From: Palsa-504 sp963818225 | GTDB lineage: Bacteria > Actinomycetota > Actinomycetes > Streptosporangiales > Streptosporangiaceae | NCBI GenBank assembly: GCA_963818225.1 | Contig: CAWFRO010000003.1 | Span: 1 to 64,000 of the forward strand | Reading direction: 5' to 3' | DNA length: 64,000 bases | Shown here: piece by piece, positions 10,060 through 18,957 of the stretch | Numbering within the stretch: position 1 is the stretch's first letter | Layout of the letters: every line of letters begins with the position of its first letter | Translations under genes and position numbers: made by a program | Notes under the pieces: generated by a model | Seen by the model: the letters and a program-made list of their open reading frames with translations, nothing else | Databases searched by the model: none | What the model was told of the DNA's origin: nothing

Positions 10060-11640
10060 TTACGAATACAGAATGCTGGCGTCGGTCGAGAGCTCGCTCC
10101 AGCTCATCGATGCGGCTCGGCGGTCCCTGCACCACAAAGCGCCGGTGATAGAGCCCGAGCGCGCGATAGCCCGCCAATTCCTCGCCGCCGCCCGCGCGGC
10201 CCGGCGCCGCCGTGCAAGCAACTGGGCACCACGTTGCCGTGGCCGGTGTGCTGCTTGCCTACCGTCGCATCGACGACCATGATGCGGCCGTGAAGATCGC
10301 CGATTCCCAGCAGAATATCCTCCACGAATTCCTGGTCGCCGGAAAAGAGCGAAGCCACCAGCGAACCCAAGCCGCGCCGAGCGATTTGCACCGCCTCTTC
10401 GACGGTATCGTAAGCAACGAGCGTGGCCGCCGGGCCGAACACTTCGACATCGTGCACGTACTTGGCGTTCAATCCGTCGGTGCAAGCAAGCAGCGTGGGC
10501 TCACGAAAGAGCCCTTCGCGGGATCGGCATCCACGGGCTGAAAATCCTCGTGGCCGCCGAAAATAACTTTCGCTTCTTCCTTCAACTTGCGCAGCCCCTC
10601 CAGGCAGGACGCCTGCTGGGCCTTATTCACCACCGGCCCCATGCCCACATCTTTGTTGCGGGGATTGCCGACCTTGATGGCCGCAAGCCGCGCGGCGATG
10701 GCCTCGCCCAGCGCGGAAAGATGGTCGCGCTGCACCAGCACGCGGCGGATCGCCGTGCACTTCTGCCCGGCCTTGAGCGTCATCTCGCGAACGATTTCGG
10801 TCACGATCAGATTGAAAACGTCGCTTCCCGGCGCGCCGTCCGGCCCAAGAATCGTGGAGTTGATGCTGTCGGCTTCGATGTTGACGCGCACCGAATGGCG
10901 CAGCGCGTTGGCGTGCCCGCGAATGCGCATAGCCGTATCCGCGGAGCCGGTGAAGGAAACCACATCGCCTTCGCCCACGTGATCCATCAAATCCCGCGCC
11001 GAGCCGCAAATAATGGAGATCGCTCCGGGCGGCAGAATCTCCGCCTTCACGATGTCCTCGACCATGCGATGCGTCAGCCAGGCCGTCGGCGAAGCGGGCT
11101 TTACGATAATGGGCACGCCGGAGAGCAGCGCCGGCGCCGGCCTTCTCGCAAAAGCCCCACGCGGGAAAATTAAAAGCGTTGATGAAAATGGCCGCGCCCT
11201 TCGTGGGCGTCAGGAAATGCTGCGCGCGCGAACACGCCGGTCTTCGAAAGGGGAATCTGCTTCCCTTCCTTCAGCATTTTTCCCTGCCCCAGCGCGGCGC
11301 CGAGCTTGGCGTAATACTTGATCGTGTAGATTGCGCCGTCCACGTCGAACGAAGCGTCGGCTTCATTGGCGCCGGAATTAAGCAAGGAGATGCGGAAATA
11401 TTCGGCGCGATTGGCGGTGAGAACGTCGGCGATCTTGCCCAGCATCTCGGCGCGCTGCGCGTAGGACAGTTCGCGCAGTTGCAGGCCGCCCGTCGACCGG
11501 GCATAGCCGAAGTCCTGCCGCAAGTCGATTCCCTTGGAGGTGACGCGCGCGAGCTCTTCCCCGGTAACCGGATCGACTAGCGGCTCTCCGGGGCCTTCGC
11601 CTTCCTTCCATTGGCCGCTTACAAAATTTGTCAGCTTCAC
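10060..11640 (-). CDS. boxD: 3,4-dehydroadipyl-CoA semialdehyde dehydrogenase, BoxD-like (frameshifted)
   Basis: The start is GTG at 11638-11640, preceded by GAGGAGG on the minus strand. The N-terminus reads VKLTNFVSGQWKEGEGPGEP. Later segments are PIIVKPASPTAWLTHRMVE, the cofactor-site VSFTGSADTA, and KAGQKCTAIRRVLV with the catalytic cysteine in QKCT, so this is an aldehyde dehydrogenase. The family resembles BoxD/PaaZ-type enzymes acting on CoA-bound semialdehydes. BoxD oxidises the semialdehyde made by BoxC, and the gene stands back to back with boxC, which supports the specific call. Indels lie near 11180, 10505 and 10200; the C-terminal end (10060) is a best guess. Confidence 0.75.
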
Positions 11641-12060
11641 AGTGCCTCCTCGACCGGGCGTCTCAGTTTCGGCTATCCGGCCCAGGAAGATGCGGGCGTT
11701 TGAACCGCCTGCATTTTCTACGGGGGCCTTGCGATTCAATGTTTTCGCGCTATTTGGAGCGTCGCAAATCTTAGCACAGAACTTTTCAAACGCTGTTCAA
11801 TAAATAAAATGGGCTTCGCGGATGCTTTTCGAGCCTCCGCTTCGACTGCCGTAACTCTCCATTACGCGCCGCAAACAGTGCCATTCTGTCGCCGGCCGCC
11901 GCCGCGGGGGAAAAGACTTGACAGCGGCCGGCGGCCCCGCTACCATGTACTGGTATTTGAACGAATGGTCAAACTTCACGACGCTTTTCTCCGCCGCGGA
12001 GTTACACCGATAATCACCGATAAATAATCGCAATCGTCCGCTGCATTTCCAGGAGGTTCG
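11641..12060. promoter_or_regulatory. boxD-boxC divergent intergenic region
   Basis: This 420-base stretch separates the divergent boxD and boxC starts and holds no convincing gene. On the plus strand TTGACA at 11918-11923 and TACCAT at 11941-11946 are spaced by 17 bases, a good sigma70-like promoter for boxC. Just after the expected transcription start, TTTGA (11956-11960) and TCAAA (11969-11973) form an imperfect inverted repeat that could be an operator. A ribosome site AGGAGG (12051-12056) precedes the boxC ATG. The TetR gene at the end of the cluster is the obvious candidate repressor, by inference only. Confidence 0.6.
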
Positions 12061-13755
12061 ATGGCCGTCGTCACGCAAGAAGCCCAAACCAGTTTCGCTC
12101 CCGGTCGATTATCGCACCGAACCTTCGCGCTACAAACACTGGCGCCTCTCCTTCGACGGTCCGGTGGCGACGTTGACCATGGACATCGAAGGAAGACGGC
12201 GGCATTGCGTCCCGGCTACAAGCTGAAGCTGAACTCCTACGATCTGGGCGTCGATATCGAACTGCACGATGCGCTGCAGCGCATTCGCTTCGAACATCCC
12301 GAAATTCGTACGGTGGTGGTGACCAGCGGCAAGAGCCGCATCTTCTGCTCCGGCGCGAATATTTACATGCTGGGACTTTCCACTCACGCGTGGAAAGTGA
12401 ACTTCTGCAAATTCACCAATGAAACTCGCAACGGCATCGAGGACTCGAGCGCGCATTCAGGATTGAAATTCATCGCCGCGTGCAACGGAACGACCGCGGG
12501 CGGCGGCTACGAGCTGGCGCTGGCTTGCGACGAAATCATGCTGGTGGACGATCGATCGTCCTCCGTGAGCCTGCCGGAGCTTCCGTTGCTGGGCGTGCTG
12601 CCCGGCACCGGCGGCCTGACCCGCGTGATCGACAAGCGCAAGGTTCGCCGCGATCTTGCCGACATTTTTTGCACCACGCCGGATGGTGTGCGGGGCGAAC
12701 GCGCGAAGGAATGGGGACTGGTCGAGAGATCGTCAAGACCGCAGCAGTTCGCCGAAGAGGTCAAGAAACGCGCGCTGAAGCTGGCGGAAAGCAGCGACCG
12801 CCCGGCCGGATGCACAGGCATCCAGCTGACGCCGTTGAAGTGCACCATCGACGAGCACGGGCCGGCACTACGAATATGTCGACGTGCAGATGGAACCGGC
12901 AGAACGCGCACCGCAACGATCACGGTGCACGCGCCGCGAATCGGCGACGGCGAAGACCGTCGACGAGCGCTCAGGCGCAGGGCGCGAGCTGGTGGCCGTT
13001 GCAGATGGCCCGCGAACTGGACGATGCCATTCTGCAGCCTGCGCACCAACGAACTGGAACTGGGGCTGTGGATTCTGAGGACCGACGGGCGATGCCGACG
13101 CCGTGCTGGCCGTCGATCGCATTCATTCTGAACCATCAGAACCATTGGTTCGTGCGCGAAGTGCTGGGCATGATGCGCCGCACCTTCGCGCGCCTGGATG
13201 TCTGCTCGCGTTCGCTGTACGCGATCGTCGAGCCGGGTTCGTGCTTCGCCGGAACTCTCCTGGAGTTGGCGCTGGCGGCGGACCGCGTCTACATGCTGGA
13301 CGACGCGAGAAGGACGGAAGACGTCGTTCGATCGAATTGTCGAAGATGAATTTCGGGCCGCTGCCGATGGTCAACGGGCTTGTCGCGGTTGGCGGCGCGC
13401 TTCTACCAGGACGCCGAGAAACTCGAATCGCTCAGCACAGCCGATCGGCAAGAAGCTTTCCGCGCAAGAAGCGCTCGAAGCGGGCTTGGTCACCGCGGCG
13501 CCCGACGAACTCGACTGGGAGGACGAAATCCGCCAGGCCATCGAATCGCGCACCGCGCTTTCGCCCGACGCGCTGACCGGCCTGGAAGCCAATCTGCGAT
13601 TTGGCATTCCGGAAACGATGGAGACCCAGATCTTCGGACGCCTCTCCGCGTGGCAGAACTGGATTTTCATCCGTCCGAATGCCGTGGGCACGAACGGCGC
13701 GTTGAAGGTGTACGGCACCGGCGCACCGGCAAAATTCAACTGGGAACGCGTGTAA
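12061..13755 (+). CDS. boxC: Benzoyl-CoA-dihydrodiol lyase BoxC (frameshifted)
   Basis: ATG at 12061 follows AGGAGG. The readable core includes YKLKLNSYDLGVDIELHDAL, VVVTSGKSRIFCSGANIYML, FIAACNGTTAGGGYELALAC and LPGTGGLTRVIDKRKVRRDL. These are the crotonase-fold blocks of BoxC, with oxyanion-hole glycines in GTTAGGGYE. It ends FNWERV at TAA 13753-13755, giving about 560 residues, the normal BoxC size. BoxC hydrolytically opens 2,3-epoxy-dihydrobenzoyl-CoA to a semialdehyde and formate in aerobic benzoate degradation. Indels near 12100, 12735, 12870-13020 and 13310-13450 break the frame. Confidence 0.88.
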
Positions 13756-13789
13756 CCGCAGAGTCCGCGATCCCAATGGGAGAGCACCA

Positions 13790-15219
13790 ATGATCGATTA
13801 CACCGACAAGATTCCGAACAACGTCGATTTGGGAAGAGACCGCGTTCTGCAGCGCGCGCTCGAGCACTGGCAGCCGGCGTTTCTTGAACTGGTGGAGCGA
13901 CATGGGCCCGAACGAGAGCCACGCGCTACGAAGTCTATCTGCGCACGGCGATCAGCGTGGAACCCGACGGCTGGGCGCAATTCGGCTACGTGCGAATGCC
14001 GGAATACCGCTGGGGAATTTTCCTGCCAGCCGCGCGACCCGAACCGCCAGGTGAATTTCGGCGCGCGCAAGGGCGAGCCGGCCTGGCAGGACGTGCCGGG
14101 CGAATACCGCTCCGCGCTGCGCCGCATCATCGTCACGCAGGGCGATACGGAGCCCGCTTCGGTGGAACAGCAGAAGATGCTGGGCCTGTCGTGCCCCTCG
14201 CTCTACGACCTGCGCAACATTTTCCAGGTGAACGTCGAGGAAGGGCGCCACCTGTGGGCCATGGTGTATCTGCTGCACCGCTATTTCGGCCGCGACGGCC
14301 GCGAGGAAGCGGAAGCGCTGCTCGCGCGCCGTTCCGGCGACGCCGACAATCCGCGCATTCTGGGCGCGTTCAACGAGCCGACGCCCGACTGGCTGGCGTT
14401 TTACATGTTCACGTTTTTCACCGATCGCGACGGCAAGTTCCAGCTGTGCTCGCTGGCCGAGTCCGGCTTCGATCCGCTGGCGCGCACCTGCCGCTTCATG
14501 CTGACCGAAGAAGCCCATCACATGTTCGTGGGCGAAACCGGCGTCGGCCGCGTCATCCAGCGAACCTGCGAAGTGATGAACGAGCACAAGATCGACGATC
14601 CCGCGGATGTGCGCAAGCAGGGCGTGATCGACCTGCAGACGATGCAACGCTATTTGAATTTCCATTACAGCGTCACGCTGGACCTGTACGGCTCGGACAT
14701 CTCTTCGAATGCGGCCAACTACTACACCAACGGACTGAAGGGCCGATTCGAGGAAACCAAGCTCAACGACGACCACGTGCTGACCGAAGCGACGTATCCG
14801 GTCTCGGAAGTGGTCGGACGGCAAGATCGTCACCCGCGAGATTCCGGCGCTGACCGCGCTGAACGCGCGGCTGCGCGACGATTACATCAAGGAAATCGAG
14901 TCGGGCCTGAGCCGCTGGAACCGCATCATCGAAAAATCCGGGATTCCCTTCCGCCTGACGCTGCCGCACATGGGCTTTCATCGCGCCATCGGCAATTTCG
15001 CCGGGCAGCACATCAGCCCGGAGGGCGAAGTGCTGAGCGAAGAGGCGTGGAAGAATCACGAGTACGAGTGGCTGCCGAGCCCCGAGGACTACAAGTACGT
15101 GCAGTCGCTTGATGAGCGGCCGCGTGGCCGAGCCGGGGAAGTTCGCCAACTGGATCGCGCCTCCGGTGCGCGGCATCAACAACCAGCCGCTCAATTTTGA
15201 GTACGTTCGCTTCAACTGA
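13790..15219 (+). CDS. boxB: Benzoyl-CoA 2,3-epoxidase subunit BoxB (frameshifted)
   Basis: ATG at 13790 opens MIDYTDKIPNNVDL; the true end is TGA 15217-15219 after FEYVRFN, about 475 residues, the usual BoxB length. The diiron ligands of a class I di-iron oxygenase are suggested by EEGRHLWAMVYLLHRYFG and, later, LTEEAHHMFVGETGVGRVI (E...ExxH pairs). BoxB inserts one oxygen atom into benzoyl-CoA to give the 2,3-epoxide and needs electrons from a reductase. Indels lie near 13915, 14035, 14810 and 15110. It sits directly downstream of boxC and upstream of a ferredoxin gene, so the epoxidase and a possible electron carrier are in one transcription unit. Confidence 0.9.
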
Positions 15220-15379
15220 TTGCGGCGCGCAAGTTCAGAGAGCGCCGGGCTTGTCCGATTCGCGGGGATTCGGGGCACTTCAGCCTCGATCCGCTCGGTA
15301 AATTCCATTGCCGCAAGTGCCGATGCGCGAATATCTGTGCGCCCGAATCGCTCTCCGCACACATAGGGGATTGAACTAG

Positions 15380-15704
15380 ATGCCAAAGGTTATTTTCAAA
15401 ACGGCTGCAGGCGACTCGAAGGAAGTCACGCGTGCCCGCCGGCACGACGGTGATGGCCGCGGCCCTGCAGAACAACATCGACGGGATCGTGGCCGAATGC
15501 GGCGGAGTTTGCATGTGCTCGACCTGCCACGTGTTCGTCGACGAGGCTTTTTACAATCGCCTTCCGCCCGCGCAGGATACCGAAGAGGCGGTGCTCGAAA
15601 TATCCGCGGAGGAACGCCAGCCCACCAGCCGGCTGAGCTGCCAGCTGAAGGTCACGGACGATCTGGACGGCCTGATCGTCCGGCTGCCCTCGAGACAGCG
15701 GTAA
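15380..15704 (+). CDS. [2Fe-2S] ferredoxin, adrenodoxin/putidaredoxin type (one frameshift)
   Basis: ATG at 15380 opens MPKVIFKTAAGDSKEV; after an indel near 15432 it continues PAGTTVMAAALQNNIDGIVA. The cluster ligands are visible as C-x5-C-x2-C in ECGGVCMCSTCHVFV plus a final cysteine in RLSCQLKVTDDLDGLIV, the pattern of vertebrate-type ferredoxins that pass electrons to oxygenases. It ends at TAA 15702-15704, one base before the ATG of the reductase gene, so the two are co-translated. Position after boxB suggests that it feeds electrons to the epoxidase; canonical BoxA, which does this in proteobacteria, is a different, ferredoxin-fused flavoprotein. Confidence 0.85.
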
Positions 15705-15705
15705 A

Positions 15706-16982
15706 ATGCAGCCCGGAGTGCGTGGAATCGTAATCGTCGGTCCGGGGCAGGCAGGTTTTCAAACCGCGGCGTCGCTGCGCTCCGAGCACTACGAAGGCTC
15801 CGTCACGCTCGTCGGCGACGAGCCGCACATTCCCTACCAGCGTCCGCCGCTTTCCAAGGGATATCTGCTCGGCAAACAGGATCGCGCGAGCATCGAGCTG
15901 CGGCCGGCCTCCTTCTACACCCAGCACAAGATCGACTTGCTGGCGGGCGAGAAAGTCGTCTCCATTGACCGGCCGCGCACATGAAGTGGCGCTGGCCTCG
16001 GGCCGCCGAATTCCTTACGCGAAACTAGTGTTCGCCACGGGCGCCCGAAATCGCCTCCTGCCCGTCGAGGGCGCGGATCTCGATGGCGTCCTCTACCTCC
16101 GGTCGCTCGACGAATCGATGGCCGCAATCGAGCGTCTTGGAGCCGCGCAGAACATCGTCGTCGTTGGCGGCGGGATTCGTGGGCTTGGAGCTTGGCCGCA
16201 GCCGCCAATTCGCTGGGCAAGCAAGTAACGGTGCTCGAAGCGCTGCCGAGGTTGATGTCGCGCGTGGTCGCGCCGGTCATCTCCGACTTTTTCATGCAGC
16301 TCCACTCCGGCCGCGAACAACACCATCCTTGTGCGACGCAGCGGTGACCAAGATCATCGGCTCAGACGGCAAAGTCCGCGAGGTTGTGCTCGCGACGGCA
16401 GTAAAGTTCCCCGCCGATCTGGTTTTCGTGGGCATCGGCGTGGTGCCCAACGTCGAGCTGGCACGGCGACGCAGGGCTAAAGATCGCCAACGGCATCGCC
16501 GTCAACGAGCACTTGCAGACGAACGACCCGGACATTTATGCCATCGGCGACTGCGCCGAGCATCCGTGCGTCTTTGCGGAGCTGCCGGCTGCGTCTCGAG
16601 TCGGTGCAGAATGCGGCGGATCAAGCGCAACATGTGGCCCTGGAAATTGTCGGCCGAGGCAGCTGCCTATCGGGCGCTGCCGTGGTTTTGGACCGATCAG
16701 TTTGACGTGAAGCTGCAGATGGCTGGCATTTCGCAAGGGCCACGACCGATCGTCACCCGCGGCAGCATCGAAAACCGCAAGCTCTCCGTCTTTTACTTCA
16801 AACGGGATCGCCTGCTGGCTATAGATTCCATCAACCGGCCGATCGACCACATGATCGGGCGCAAGATCATCGCAGCGGCTGTGCCGTTGACGCCCGAGCA
16901 GGCGGCCGATGAAACCGTGGACCTGAAGAAGCTGCAGCAGGCCGCCGGACCCGTCCAATCTTCACTGAGCGCAACTCACTAA
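15706..16982 (+). CDS. FAD-dependent ferredoxin reductase (frameshifted)
   Basis: ATG at 15706. The N-terminal GIVIVGPGQAGFQTAASLR is the FAD Rossmann motif, PYQRPPLSKGYLLG is the conserved block of rubredoxin/putidaredoxin reductases, NIVVVGGG is the NAD(P)H-binding fingerprint, and TNDPDIYAIGDCAEHPC is the second FAD motif. The C-terminal reductase domain reads RALPWFWTDQFDVKLQMAG. It stops at TAA 16980-16982, about 410 residues in total. The enzyme moves electrons from NAD(P)H to the ferredoxin encoded just upstream. Indels lie near 15970, 16185, 16310, 16465 and 16600. It is closer to oxygenase reductases than to BoxA. Confidence 0.85.
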
Positions 16983-17017
16983 AGTTGCCACTCTAATTTC
17001 AAGCGAACGGAGCGAGC

Positions 17018-17886
17018 ATGAAAACAATCGCAGTGATCGGCGCAGGAACGATGGGCCGAGGCATCGCCTATGCGGCGGCCTTCGGCGGCTATCGCACGGT
17101 CCTCGAAGATGTCTGCCAAGCCGATGCTGGATCAAGGCGTGGCCTGGATCGAGCAATCGCTGAAGAGGGCGTTAAGCGCGGCAAAGTGGAGCCGCGATTC
17201 GCGATCGGCGCGCCAAGAACTGATCTTCTACGGCCTCCTCGCCGAGGAAGCCTGCCGCGAGGCGGATCTGATTATCGAAGCCGCGCCCGAAGACATCCGG
17301 CTCAAGATCGAGTTGTTCACGACTTTCGATAAGTCGTCGAAGCCCACCGCGATTTTCGCGAGCAATACGACTTCTCTCTCCATCACGGAAATGGCCGCGT
17401 GCACTTCGCGGCCCGATCGCTGCATCGGCATGCACTTCTTCAATCCCGTCCCCAAGATGAAGCTGCTGGAGATGGTGCGCACCATGGAGACGTCCGAGGA
17501 AACCATCGCCGCTTGCCGCGAAGTCGGCCAGCGCATGGGCAAGGAAATCGTGCTGGTGCGCGAATCGCCGGGATTCATCACCAGCCGCATCAACGCCATC
17601 ATCGGAAATGAAGCCTTCGACATGCTGGAGACGCGGCGTGGCTTCCGCGGAAGACATCGACAAGGCTCTGAAGCTGGGCCTGAATCACCCGATGGGGCCT
17701 TTCGAGCTGATCGACCTGGTGGGCTTCGACGTGCGCCTGAAAAGCATGGAATATCTCTACTCCACTCTCGGGGAAACATACCGCCCGAATCCGCTGCTCC
17801 GCCAATACGTGAAGGCCGGGCGTCTGGGCCGTAAGACCGGCCGCGGAATCTACGACTACACCAAGAAACCTACGACCGAGAAGTAG
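17018..17886 (+). CDS. 3-hydroxyacyl-CoA dehydrogenase (frameshifted)
   Basis: ATG at 17018. MKTIAVIGAGTMGRGIAYAA is the NAD-binding GxGxMG motif; IFASNTTSLSITEMA and IGMHFFNPVPKMKLLEMV are the substrate-side blocks, the latter with the catalytic histidine. GLNHPMGPFELIDLVGFDV is the C-terminal dimer domain. The length of about 289 residues matches PaaH/Hbd. In benzoyl-CoA degradation this step oxidises 3-hydroxyadipyl-CoA to 3-oxoadipyl-CoA, so its position fits the box cluster; the substrate is inferred from context. Two indels (near 17110 and 17640). Confidence 0.85.
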
Positions 17887-17940
17887 CACCGGCGGGGTGT
17901 TTGCCCTTGTAGGGGCGGGTCTCAGACCCGCCCGCTCCCT

Positions 17941-18160
17941 TCAGCGGGACGCTGTTCCCGTGCGCGGCCGCTTCGGATTCAGCAGCCCCGCGATCAGGTA
18001 TTCGGCAAACTCTTCGGCAATCTCCACCGACGTAGCGCCTCCGCTCGGGTCGAACCAGTAGGGAATCCAGTTGATCGAACCTAGAATCGCGAAGGTTAGC
18101 AGCTTGGGGTCCGACTGCCGGAATACGCCCGTCTCGATTCCTTCGGTGATGATCTGGCGG
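17941..18160 (-). pseudogene. TetR/AcrR regulator, C-terminal fragment cut by the junction
   Basis: Reading the minus strand gives FRQIITEGIETGVFRQSDPK, then LLTFAILGSINWIPYWFDPS and a tail ending at TGA 17941-17943. This is the ligand-binding C-terminal half of a TetR regulator of the type found beside fatty acid and aromatic catabolism genes. The DNA-binding half is missing, because the sequence changes origin at about 18,150. Convergent to the box operon and next to its last gene, it is the best candidate for the local regulator. Confidence 0.7.
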
Positions 18161-18180
18161 AACCCGCTCAGGCGGCCGGT
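18135..18180. other. Junction between two unrelated genomes
   Basis: Left of this point the minus strand codes for a TetR C-terminus; right of it the plus strand codes for an Rv1733c-family protein beginning WRNPLRRPVDRIEGA. GC rises from about 60 to over 70 percent and the dense indels stop. Both genes can be read through the same 20 or so bases near 18,150-18,170, which suggests a short chance homology at the join. Confidence 0.75.
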
Positions 18181-18694
18181 GGACAGGATCGAGGGTGCGG
18201 TCCTGGTCGCGCTGACCGCCGCCTTCCTCGTGGCCGTGACGGTGGCGTCCGTCGTTGGCGCGCATACGTATCAGTCGCAGCGCGCGGCCTCGGCTGGCCT
18301 CCGCCCGGTGGTGGCCGTGCTGAGTCAGACCTCGCCGTTGTCTCATGACAGGCTGGCCCAGCGCGGGCAGGCTGAGGCGCGCTGGCGCGACCCGGGGGGC
18401 AGCGAGCGGTCCGGCGTGCTGACCAGCTCGACCGCGCCCGGCATCCTCGATGCGCCGCCCGGCGCCCGGATACCGGTCTGGCTGAATCGCTCGGGTCAGC
18501 CGGTCGCGCCTCCCGGCGGCCAGCTCGCCATGATCGTTAACGCGCTGGCCGCGAGCACCGCGGTGCTCGGGGCGGCTGGGCTGACGTTGCTGATCTGCTA
18601 TGGGCTGTGCCGGCTCGTGCTCGACTGGCGCCGGCTGGCGGCGTGGGAGTCCGCGTGGTCCCGCACCGAGCCCCGGTGGACCGCCCGCCGCTGA
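18158..18694 (+). CDS. Rv1733c-family membrane protein (5' end at the junction)
   Basis: The frame reads WRNPLRRPVDRIEGAVLVAL, then a first membrane helix (LVALTAAFLVAVTVASVVGA), an extracytoplasmic part, and a second helix (AASTAVLGAAGLTLLICYGL) before a basic tail ending WRRLAAWESAWSRTEPRW. The RNPLRR-x-x-DR start and the W-x-x-x-EP-x-W ending are signatures of the actinobacterial Rv1733c family, a dormancy-linked membrane protein in mycobacteria with no known activity. No initiation codon can be chosen because the start lies at the chimeric junction. It ends at TGA 18692-18694. Confidence 0.75.
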   Translation, partial: RNPLRRPVDRIEGAVLVALTAAFLVAVTVASVVGAHTYQSQRAASAGLRPVVAVLSQTSPLSHDRLAQRGQAEARWRDPGGSERSGVLTSSTAPGILDAPPGARIPVWLNRSGQPVAPPGGQLAMIVNALAASTAVLGAAGLTLLICYGLCRLVLDWRRLAAWESAWSRTEPRWTARR

Positions 18695-18830
18695 CCCCGC
18701 CCGGCCCCGCTGACCCCCCTGGCCCTGCTAACCCCGCCTGGCCCTCGCCTGAACCCCGCCTGGCCCCGCTAACCCCGTCTGGCCCCGCTGACCCCGCCTG
18801 GCCCCGCTAACCCTGCCCGGCCCCGGGTGG
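18694..18830. repeat. Degenerate GC-rich tandem repeat
   Basis: Directly after the stop of the Rv1733c-like gene, a unit of roughly 17-24 bases of the type CCCCGCTRACCCCGCCTGG is repeated about six times with substitutions. It codes for nothing and resembles the array after rskA at 36.6 kb. Confidence 0.6.
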
Positions 18831-18852
18831 ACTTGATAGCGTATCGGCGACG

Positions 18853-18880
18853 TTGTAGGTTTACGTCGTAGGTCTACAAT
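18853..18880. promoter_or_regulatory. Possible operator: repeated GTAGGTYTAC
   Basis: GTAGGTTTAC at 18855-18864 and GTAGGTCTAC at 18868-18877 are 13 bases apart, each nearly palindromic (GTAG/CTAC). They also create an outer inverted pair, TTGTAG at 18853-18858 and CTACAA at 18874-18879. The location 80-100 bases before the aldehyde dehydrogenase start suggests a repressor site. No adjacent regulator gene survives. Confidence 0.45.
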
Positions 18881-18957
18881 GTAGATCAGCGCGGATGCTG
18901 ACTGGCCGCCATCCGGGCGGTTGCCTTAGCCGCGCTGCTAAGGGAGATGACCATTTC

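Noticed and set aside
1..18150. Left part as a horizontally acquired island in the actinomycete
   Set aside because: The change is abrupt inside a gene, the indel density differs, and there is no integrase, insertion sequence or attachment site at the boundary.
18694..18830. Possible CRISPR array
   Set aside because: Units are short, degenerate and contiguous, without constant repeats separated by unique spacers, and there are no cas genes.
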